Assembly: GCA_017618625.1 (NCBI GenBank)
Contig: JAFZTV010000033.1
Coordinates: 13,889-77,888 of the forward strand
Source: Bacteroidales bacterium
GTDB taxonomy: Bacteria; Bacteroidota; Bacteroidia; Bacteroidales; P3
DNA length: 64,000 nt
Direction of reading: 5' to 3'
The notes under the pieces are model-generated. The model was not told the origin of the DNA. It did not search any database and saw only the letters and a program-made list of their open reading frames with translations. Shown piece by piece: positions 58,016 through 64,000 of the stretch. Position numbers and translations under genes: made by a program. Numbering within the stretch: the stretch's first letter is position 1; each line of letters begins with the position of its first letter.

Positions 58016-58522
58016 CGCCTTCACCAACATTCTCAAATCTTATTTTTCTTCAATCAACTGAAACTTATAACCCTCTCCCCTATTCTATCTTTCTGGCTTG
58101 CACTCTCTTACTCACAACATCTCATTTATTTCAACCTTACAAATTTACAACAAATAATTTGCGTTCAACGAAAATTTTTTTCATTTATAACTATCTTTTT
58201 TACCAACACACTTCAACTAAAGGAGAATTAAAAAAGAAAATTAAAATTTAGATAAAAATATAATGATTTTTTTCTTTGTTTGTCAATTTGGTTAATAACT
58301 CCGTAACTGCGCTGCATCGCGCTTCTCTTATATTCGCAATAAACATCGTTTTCAACCTCAAATCTCCTTGTCCCATAACCATTTTGCCATCTTTTCAACA
58401 CCTGTTTATAACCGAATAAACACCCTCTTGTTGAAACCAACATACGCCCTGAAGACTTTGTGAAAATCCTTTCATAAATCGTCCAAAAATAAACAGGGGT
58501 ATTTCTTCACTCCCTTTTTCAA

Positions 58523-58544
58523 CATCCGCTATCCATCCGCTATC
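58523..58544. repeat. 11-bp direct repeat, 2 units
   Basis: catccgctatc is repeated exactly once in tandem (58523-58533, 58534-58544), about 75 bp before the sigma factor start. Short, but same period as the larger arrays. Confidence 0.7.
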
Positions 58545-58618
58545 CATACTTTTCAACAATTTCCACAAAAAATTCACCTCATAATGTAAGATTTCGCCCC
58601 TTTCTGCGTCTTATAGGT

Positions 58619-59095
58619 ATGAAACACTCCTCCGAGCAGTTCCTCAACCAGTTCCTCCCTCTGCAACCTCGCATGCAGCGTCTGGCTGAATCTATATTGC
58701 ACAACGAGGACCTCGCGGCAGATATCGTTCAGGATTGTTTCATCTCTCTCTGGAACAACCGCTCCAAACTCCATAACATCCAAAACCTCGAGTCTTGGTG
58801 CTTCACGTTGGTTCGTAACCGCTCTATCGACTACCTCCGCCGTCAACACAAGCCTATTCCAATAACCGACTCTTCCGACGATGAAGACAACTATGAGGAA
58901 CGGCTTCTACTCGCTCAAAAACTCATCCAGCACCTTCCCTCTCGTCAGGCAAAGGTAGTGATAATGAAACATTTCGAAGCCAAAGAAACAACTCTTATCG
59001 CTAAAGAATTGAATATCACCGAAGGCAACGTATACACCTTGTTGTCAAGAGCTTATACCACACTTAAAAAGTTAGCAAAAGATGAAGAACTATGA
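58619..59095 (+). CDS. ECF-type RNA polymerase sigma factor
   Basis: 158 residues. Region 2 includes HNEDLAADIVQDCFISLWNNRSKL and SWCFTLVRNRSIDYLRRQ; region 4 is the HTH ETTLIAKELNITEGNVYTLLSRAYTTLKKL. The start at 58619 gives normal family length. The next gene overlaps its end by 14 bp and encodes a membrane protein, the usual sigma/anti-sigma arrangement. No FecR/SusC partners are present, so it is not the nutrient-receptor type; the two downstream beta-barrel proteins may be its regulon or sensors. Confidence 0.93.
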   Translation: MKHSSEQFLNQFLPLQPRMQRLAESILHNEDLAADIVQDCFISLWNNRSKLHNIQNLESWCFTLVRNRSIDYLRRQHKPIPITDSSDDEDNYEERLLLAQKLIQHLPSRQAKVVIMKHFEAKETTLIAKELNITEGNVYTLLSRAYTTLKKLAKDEEL

Positions 59096-59726
59096 TCTTT
59101 CCGACCTCCTCTCCGCTCTCGAGCAAGACGGTAAAGACTCTCGTCGCCGGCAGCAGATAACTCAGACAATCAAACATCTGGAATCTCGCCGTCGTCGCAA
59201 AGTACTCTACTTCAGCATTTCAGCCGCCTGTGTCGCTCTGCTGGTTTTACCCATTGTCCTCAACCTTGTTCTCAACCGTCAACCTTCTTCTAATCCTATC
59301 TATATCAGCCAGCAATCGGACACCATCACCAAACATTCTCCTCTCTCTTCTCCCGTCTCTCCCTTCCCCACCCTTCTGGCTCATAACAAACAAGTTAAAC
59401 CTCATTCTCACTCTTTGATAATAGAACCTCAAATAAATAAACCTGACTCCGAAGTAGTTACCGCCGCCAACTCCATCGATACAATATCTTCTCCCAAAAT
59501 AGATGATTCTCAGATAGCTGAATCATATCCACAACAACCAATAGAACAAGAACCCACAGATTCTCAACCAGTTGTCACACCAACTCAACCTATAGTTTCC
59601 ATAACTCAGGAACCTGATCCCCAACCGTCCCAACCTCCTAAGAAAGTGAGAAGACAACGTCGTTTTCGTCTCGCCAATCCCAGCAATATGGACGGTACTG
59701 TCCTCGCATTCAACCTGAAGAAATAA
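59082..59726 (+). CDS. Single-pass membrane protein, probable anti-sigma partner
   Basis: 214 residues. A ~40-residue cytoplasmic part (NYDLSDLLSALEQDGKDSRRRQQITQTIKHLESRRRRK), one membrane helix (about 41-64) and a long periplasmic region rich in Pro, Gln, Ser and Thr (QQPIEQEPTDSQPVVTPTQ). No zinc-type anti-sigma motif is visible. The assignment rests on the 14-bp overlap with the sigma factor gene and on topology. Confidence 0.65.
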   Translation: MKNYDLSDLLSALEQDGKDSRRRQQITQTIKHLESRRRRKVLYFSISAACVALLVLPIVLNLVLNRQPSSNPIYISQQSDTITKHSPLSSPVSPFPTLLAHNKQVKPHSHSLIIEPQINKPDSEVVTAANSIDTISSPKIDDSQIAESYPQQPIEQEPTDSQPVVTPTQPIVSITQEPDPQPSQPPKKVRRQRRFRLANPSNMDGTVLAFNLKK

Positions 59727-59738
59727 AAACCTCATACT

Positions 59739-60455
59739 ATGAAAAAGCTCCTTTTCATAATCCTCCTTTTCCTGTCGGGCTTCCTATCCGCCCAAACTTC
59801 TGTTATCCAGACGGAAAAAACTATCGCCGACAGCTCTTCTTCCAGCAAGTGGGATTTCACCTTAGGTCTTGCTGCTGGTGGAACCGTCTTCATCGCCGAC
59901 GCCTCTTCTCCCTATTTCTCTCGTTTCGGCACCACCCTTCAGGTTCCGTTCTCGTTCAATTACCGTTTCAACCCTCATTGGCGGCTCTCCTTAGGTCTTC
60001 GCTACGACTTCAATTGGGCGCCGCTCTCCAATTGTGTCGATATTCAGTACGATAACCTTAACACTCGTGGCATCGCTATCGACACAACCCCTCATGTCGG
60101 CCATCAACGCGCCAACGCCTTCCACAACTACATCGGCATTCCGGTTCAGTTCACCTGGTATCCTTGGAATCGTGACCGCACTCTCCTCTCCCTCTCCCTC
60201 GACTTCTACGCTGGCTACGCGGTATCCAAAGATATCTGTGTAAAAAAGAACGGCTCAAAAGCTTGGATTAACAAAGATCGTCATAACAGCGACCCGTCGC
60301 TTCTTCCCTGGAGGTTGGAACTCGGCTTCACCGTCTCCACCGACATCATCGGCATCCTTCACGGCATCCGCTTCTACACCAACCTCCTCCCTACCTACAA
60401 AGACCTCAAAACCAACAAAAACATCTATTCCGCTGGCATAACCCTTTTCCTTTAA
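59739..60455 (+). CDS. Outer-membrane beta-barrel protein
   Basis: 238 residues with a signal peptide (about 1-18, ending LSAQ). Strands such as WDFTLGLAAGGTVFIAD, FSFNYRFNPHWRLSLGLRYDFN and the C-terminal NIYSAGITLFL identify a porin-like 8-stranded barrel. It is third in the sigma factor operon, 12 bp after the anti-sigma-like gene. Confidence 0.72.
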   Translation: MKKLLFIILLFLSGFLSAQTSVIQTEKTIADSSSSSKWDFTLGLAAGGTVFIADASSPYFSRFGTTLQVPFSFNYRFNPHWRLSLGLRYDFNWAPLSNCVDIQYDNLNTRGIAIDTTPHVGHQRANAFHNYIGIPVQFTWYPWNRDRTLLSLSLDFYAGYAVSKDICVKKNGSKAWINKDRHNSDPSLLPWRLELGFTVSTDIIGILHGIRFYTNLLPTYKDLKTNKNIYSAGITLFL

Positions 60456-60475
60456 AATCGTTAAACCTAAAACCT

Positions 60476-61288
60476 ATGAAACACATTGTATCACTTTTGG
60501 TTGCAACCCTTTTAACGCTGAATCTCTCAGCTCAAAACACCACCGAGTCGGCTCAACCCTCCGACGAAAACCCTCTCTTCCAAACCACAGGAGCCAACGT
60601 CATCGGTGCTGGAAAGATCGAGATGAGCGGCTCTCTCGACTATTTCTACTTCAACAAGGATTATCCGCAATCCAATCCCTACCATCTGCGTTCCGACATC
60701 ATAGGCGCTAATCTCGGCTTCCGCTTCGGTGTAGGACATCGTGCCGAGTTCAACATCTCGATGGCTGGAAGCACCTCAGCGTCTGAATATAACCTCTCTC
60801 GCAACGAGTTCTTCTCGTCGGGTACGTTCACTCCTTCTGTGGGCGCCCGTCTGCTCCTTTTCGGCGGCAGAAGGTGGATACCTACGGTCACCTTCCACAC
60901 TCAGGTTTACTTCCCGATGTCCTTTGGAAGCACTTTCGGAAGCAGCTTCCAGTACGACGTCCAGCCGCTCATCGCTCTTCAGTTCCGCAATAGGATAGGG
61001 CAGAGGTGGGCTCTCGATTACTCTCTCGGCTACATGTGGGGTCAGTCGGTTCCCGCCTACCATCTCCTCGGCGCTCTCCGCTATTCTCTCTTTGCTCGCT
61101 GTCTGATAACCGATCGTTTCATGTTGGGCTTCGGTATCGAGAATTCGGGAGCCAAAATCGAAGCTCTTTGGCAGCTCAAACCCAATCTTCAGCTCAAAGC
61201 TCAGTCCTCTTTCTCCGCTGCCTTCGGTGGTGGCATGGAGCACATCGAATCATACTCCCTCATAGGTATTAACTGGATGATAAAATAG
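60476..61288 (+). CDS. Outer-membrane beta-barrel protein
   Basis: 270 residues with a signal peptide (about 1-19). Alternating strands (KIEMSGSLDYFYFNKDY, IGANLGFRFGVGHRAEFNISMAG, FTPSVGARLLLFGGRRWIPTVTFHTQVYFP) indicate a barrel. It ends the sigma factor operon and is followed by a terminator about 58 bp later. Function unknown. Confidence 0.72.
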   Translation: MKHIVSLLVATLLTLNLSAQNTTESAQPSDENPLFQTTGANVIGAGKIEMSGSLDYFYFNKDYPQSNPYHLRSDIIGANLGFRFGVGHRAEFNISMAGSTSASEYNLSRNEFFSSGTFTPSVGARLLLFGGRRWIPTVTFHTQVYFPMSFGSTFGSSFQYDVQPLIALQFRNRIGQRWALDYSLGYMWGQSVPAYHLLGALRYSLFARCLITDRFMLGFGIENSGAKIEALWQLKPNLQLKAQSSFSAAFGGGMEHIESYSLIGINWMIK

Positions 61289-61345
61289 TTACTAACACAC
61301 ACCTTCCTATCTTTCAGCAACATTGGCTGTTAGTTAAAAAATATT

Positions 61346-61369
61346 GCCTCGCCCCATCACAGACGAGGC
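61346..61369 (+). terminator. Terminator of the sigma factor operon
   Basis: gcctcg/cgaggc stem with a 12-nt loop followed by gtattttatt. Confidence 0.7.
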
Positions 61370-61380
61370 GTATTTTATTG

Positions 61381-61388
61381 TATCTTTG
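61381..61388 (+). promoter_or_regulatory. Promoter -7 element for rpiB-deoC (TATCTTTG)
   Basis: TATCTTTG followed by CA, 18 bp before the rpiB ATG at 61407. It excludes the longer upstream frame. Confidence 0.6.
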
Positions 61389-61406
61389 CACCAAAATAAA
61401 AAACCT

Positions 61407-61850
61407 ATGTCAGAAATAATCCCAATCGCCTGCGACCACGCGGGTTACGAGCTCAAACAGAAAGTTATCGACTACCTCAACGACAAAGGCTTCGAGGTCA
61501 AAGACTTTGGCACCTACTCCTCCGACAGTTGCGACTACCCCGACTTCGCTCACCAGGTCGGCAGCTCAATCAACAACGGCACTTATAAGCGCGGTATCGT
61601 CATCTGCGGAAGCGGCAACGGCGTCCAGATGACCGTCAACAAATACCCCAACGTCCGCTGCGCTCTTTGCTGGAACGTCGAGATAGCTCATCTCGCCCGT
61701 CAGCACAACGACGCCAACGTTATTTCACTTCCCGCCCGTTTTATCCCTGCCGACCTCGCTTTGCAGATTGTTGAGGAATACATCTCTACTCCTTTCGAGG
61801 GTGGCCGCCACCAACGCCGTGTGGAGAAAATCTCTCAGCTGATAAATTAG
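61407..61850 (+). CDS. rpiB: Ribose-5-phosphate isomerase B
   Basis: 147 residues from the ATG behind the promoter element. Motifs IACDHAGYELKQ, CGSGNGVQMTVNKYPNVRCALCW (catalytic Cys) and RQHNDANVISLPARF. Interconverts ribose-5-P and ribulose-5-P. The deoC gene follows by 21 bp, linking pentose and deoxyribose use. Confidence 0.95.
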   Translation: MSEIIPIACDHAGYELKQKVIDYLNDKGFEVKDFGTYSSDSCDYPDFAHQVGSSINNGTYKRGIVICGSGNGVQMTVNKYPNVRCALCWNVEIAHLARQHNDANVISLPARFIPADLALQIVEEYISTPFEGGRHQRRVEKISQLIN

Positions 61851-61871
61851 TTTTCTTTCAATAGAAGAAAT

Positions 61872-62636
61872 ATGCCATATTCCACCGATGATATAAAAGC
61901 CCTTTTCAGCTGTATCGACCACACCACTCTAAGCGCCACCGACACAGAATCATCCGTCGAACGATTTTGTGCAGAAGCGCTCAATATGTGTGAATCAGTT
62001 GGAGCGAAAGTCGCTGCCGTCTGTGTCTATCCTGCCTATGTAGGCATAGCCGCAAAAACCCTGAAAGGCAGTGGAATCTCAGTCGCTTCTGTTGCTTGCG
62101 GCTTTCCAGCAGGGCAGATACCTTTGCGCCTTAAAATCGATGAGGTCAAATACGTCATCGACCAAGGGGCAGACGAAGTTGATATGGTCATCACTCGCGG
62201 CGATATTCTCGAGGGCAACATGATCAAAGTTTACGACGACATCGCCGCCGTACGCGAATACTGCTTCAACCAGAAGCTGAAGGTTATCCTTGAAACAGGC
62301 GAACTCAAGACAGAAGCAAACATTACCGCAGCCTCTCAGACAGCCATCGCCGCCGGAGCCGACTTTATTAAAACATCAACAGGCAAGATTCCTGTTGGCG
62401 CAACCATCGAAGCAGCAGAAATAATGTTAAAAGTTTTAACAAATAACAACGAAATTTCAAAAAAACCGATAGGTTTCAAGGCTTCTGGGGGCATTTCAAC
62501 CGTCGAACAGGCCATGGAATATGTAGATCTTGTAAGACTATTTCTTGGAGAGCAATGTTTTAATAAACAGTTTTTTAGAATCGGAACCAGTCGTCTTACG
62601 TCAAAGCTATATGAACTTTTGAGTCAAAAAAATTAA
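61872..62636 (+). CDS. deoC: Deoxyribose-phosphate aldolase
   Basis: 254 residues. Schiff-base lysine in GADFIKTSTGK, plus KVILETGELK and GFKASGGIST. It cleaves deoxyribose-5-P to glyceraldehyde-3-P and acetaldehyde. Likely co-transcribed with rpiB. Confidence 0.95.
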   Translation: MPYSTDDIKALFSCIDHTTLSATDTESSVERFCAEALNMCESVGAKVAAVCVYPAYVGIAAKTLKGSGISVASVACGFPAGQIPLRLKIDEVKYVIDQGADEVDMVITRGDILEGNMIKVYDDIAAVREYCFNQKLKVILETGELKTEANITAASQTAIAAGADFIKTSTGKIPVGATIEAAEIMLKVLTNNNEISKKPIGFKASGGISTVEQAMEYVDLVRLFLGEQCFNKQFFRIGTSRLTSKLYELLSQKN

Positions 62637-62656
62637 ATATTATTCAGGAATTTTTT

Positions 62657-62664
62657 TAATTTTG
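62657..62664 (+). promoter_or_regulatory. Promoter -7 element for serine palmitoyltransferase gene
   Basis: TAATTTTG followed by CA, 28 bp before the ATG. Confidence 0.5.
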
Positions 62665-62691
62665 CAAGTTCCGTAATACATCAACAAGCAA

Positions 62692-63876
62692 ATGAAACCA
62701 TTACGAAAAAAGTTAGCACAGTATAGAGCACCTCAAGAAGCAAAAGCCAAAGGCATTTACCCCTACTTTACCCCTATCTCCTCGGAGCAGAACACCGAGG
62801 TGTTGGTACACGGTAAGAAGGTGCTTATGTTCGGTTCGAACTCTTATCTTGGACTTACCAACCATCCTAAAATAAAAGAGGCTGCCAAAGCCGCCATCGA
62901 CAAATACGGTACCGGCTGCGCCGGCTCTCCCTTCCTCAACGGCACTCTCGATATCCACATCCGCCTCCAGGACGAGCTTTGCGAGTTCTTGGGCAAGGAC
63001 GCTGTGATGCTCTTCTCCGCGGGATTCCTCGCCAACTCCGGCACCATCCCTTGCATCACCGGCCGCAACGACTTCGTCTATTTCGACGAGCGCGACCACG
63101 CCTCCATCATGGAAGGCAAGCAGATAACCTTTGCCGCCAACTATAAGTACAAGCACCTCAACCTCGAAGACCTCGAGCGTCTTCTCCAGAAGAACAACCC
63201 CGACGACGGCAAACTCGTCGTCACCGACGGCGTCTTCTCTATGGAAGGCGATGTAGCTCAGGTCGACAAGATGGTCGAGCTCTGCAATAAATACAATGCT
63301 ACCCTGATGGTCGATGAGGCTCACGGCCTCGGCGTCTTCGGACGCGGGGGACGCGGCGTATGCGACCACTTCAACCAGCTCCCCAACGTCGATATCGTTA
63401 TGGGAACTTTCTCCAAGTCGTTGGCATCCATTGGCGGTTTTATCGCTGCCGACGCCGACACCATCAACTGGATGAAACACAACGTCCGCCCCTATATCTT
63501 CACCGCTTCCATGACTCCCGCCACTACCGCCTCCGTCCTCGAAGCGCTCCACATCATGCGCTCCGAACCCGAGCGTCAGAAGTCCCTTTGGGACAACACC
63601 AACTACGCCATGAAGGCTTTCCGCGACCTCGGATTCGAGATAGGCAACACCGAAACGCCTATCATCCCGCTCTTTGTGCGCGACAACGACAAGACCTTCC
63701 TCCTCACTCACATGCTGCTCGAAGAGGGCATCTTCGTTACTCCCGTTATCGCTCCCGCCGTACAGTCGCAGGACACCCTCATCCGCGTCGCCCTCATGGC
63801 CACCCACACCAAAGCGCAGATCGATTACGCGGTAGAGCATATCTACAAGTGCTTCAAGCAACTCGAGATACTCTGA
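62692..63876 (+). CDS. spt: Serine palmitoyltransferase (alpha-oxoamine synthase)
   Basis: 394 residues, PLP fold type I. NSYLGLTNHPKI, HASIMEG (His stacking on PLP), VDEAHGLGVFGRGGRG and the PLP lysine in GTFSKSLASIGGF fit the alpha-oxoamine synthases. The Bacteroidota SPT subgroup starts the sphingolipid pathway by condensing serine with an acyl-CoA. The next gene begins a GNAT-like acyltransferase, the usual neighbour of spt in this phylum, which supports SPT over KBL or BioF. Confidence 0.9.
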   Translation: MKPLRKKLAQYRAPQEAKAKGIYPYFTPISSEQNTEVLVHGKKVLMFGSNSYLGLTNHPKIKEAAKAAIDKYGTGCAGSPFLNGTLDIHIRLQDELCEFLGKDAVMLFSAGFLANSGTIPCITGRNDFVYFDERDHASIMEGKQITFAANYKYKHLNLEDLERLLQKNNPDDGKLVVTDGVFSMEGDVAQVDKMVELCNKYNATLMVDEAHGLGVFGRGGRGVCDHFNQLPNVDIVMGTFSKSLASIGGFIAADADTINWMKHNVRPYIFTASMTPATTASVLEALHIMRSEPERQKSLWDNTNYAMKAFRDLGFEIGNTETPIIPLFVRDNDKTFLLTHMLLEEGIFVTPVIAPAVQSQDTLIRVALMATHTKAQIDYAVEHIYKCFKQLEIL

Positions 63877-63939
63877 GCATTCCGATTACTTCGAATATTC
63901 AGAACACTCTGACTATTCTGAATAACATAATTAACGCCA

Positions 63940-64000
63940 ATGGTTGAAATCCGCACCGTTACCTCTCGCCGGGAACTCCATAAATTCATCCAGTTCCCCA
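63940..64000 (+). CDS. Start of a GNAT-like acyltransferase gene, cut by window
   Basis: 20 codons from ATG 63940 (MVEIRTVTSRRELHKFIQFP) run to the window edge. The pattern V-x-S/T-x-R/K-x-L-x-x-F-I-x-F-P is the N-terminus of GNAT-type proteins found beside spt in Bacteroidota. Too short for a firm call. The 63-bp gap before it holds a weak attcagaa/ttctgaat hairpin. Confidence 0.6.
   Translation, partial: MVEIRTVTSRRELHKFIQFP

Noticed and set aside
58228..58443. 71-residue minus-strand frame upstream of the sigma factor
   Set aside because: No recognisable domain, no promoter or neighbour support; the gap looks AT-rich and non-coding.
62713..63861. 382-residue minus-strand frame over serine palmitoyltransferase
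   Set aside because: Antisense shadow; the plus strand carries all PLP-enzyme motifs.

Overview
The window reads as a chromosomal segment of a Bacteroidales bacterium (phylum Bacteroidota), family not resolved. The evidence is: promoter -7 elements of the Bacteroidota form TAnnTTTG in front of many genes; the gene orders holB-PSP1 and DUF4271-hemD-rnpA-yidD; a TPP-riboswitch/TonB-receptor/PnuT/thiamine-pyrophosphokinase locus; BspA-type leucine-rich repeats; serine palmitoyltransferase for sphingolipids; and type IX secretion (T9SS) sorting domains. A perfect 16-bp parS palindrome at 54006-54021 suggests that the right part of the window lies in the origin-proximal half of the chromosome.

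Layout. 1-2.5 kb (minus): a PSP1/RicT-like protein and the DNA polymerase III delta' subunit. 2.6-9.0 kb (plus): an envelope group with an ATP-grasp enzyme, a VWA-like membrane protein, a polysaccharide flippase and a PNGase F-like secreted protein. 9-13 kb (minus): acyltransferase-gpsA, then an outer-membrane porin and a small membrane protein. 13-14.9 kb is a gene graveyard with two relic T9SS C-terminal tails, a broken SprT-like/TPR locus and a broken small gene, separated by intact terminators. 14.9-29.1 kb is an accessory island, all on the minus strand. It holds a cassette that looks like a RiPP (ribosomally made, modified peptide) system: a 37-residue Cys-containing precursor, a 62-residue small protein, a PD-(D/E)XK nuclease-like protein, a PqqD-fused radical SAM/SPASM maturase and an amidohydrolase. 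Beside it sit zinc-ribbon membrane proteins, an L,D-transpeptidase, a Hanks-type kinase with a small partner, and an AAA/DUF4143 ATPase.

29.9-57.9 kb (minus) is mostly core. It contains a BspA LRR lipoprotein, a C-S lyase, tRNA-Ser(GGA), yidD/rnpA/hemD/DUF4271, frr/pyrH, trmD, an M23/LysM peptidase, the thiamine uptake locus, an arginase-fold protein, nadK, a T9SS type B cargo, an ABC exporter, purB, murA (Asp instead of the catalytic Cys), DUF4290, a beta-barrel protein, an RluA-type pseudouridine synthase, a prolyl-tRNA deacylase-like protein, nadA, a P-domain protein and a DUF6266-like protein. 58.6-64 kb (plus): an ECF sigma factor operon with a probable membrane anti-sigma partner and two beta-barrel proteins, then rpiB, deoC, serine palmitoyltransferase and the start of an acyltransferase gene.

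Main unexplained structures. (1) The undescribed-looking RiPP cassette at 17.0-20.35 kb. It has an internal promoter-hairpin between precursor and biosynthetic genes and a 95-nt dual-coding overlap between the nuclease and radical SAM genes. (2) A family of non-coding arrays with an exact 11-bp period in at least six gaps, two of which each hold 21 units (231 bp). (3) A candidate ~150-nt RNA at 38.2-38.35 kb with a promoter, a possible H-type pseudoknot and a terminator. All calls come from reading the sequence; no database search was possible.
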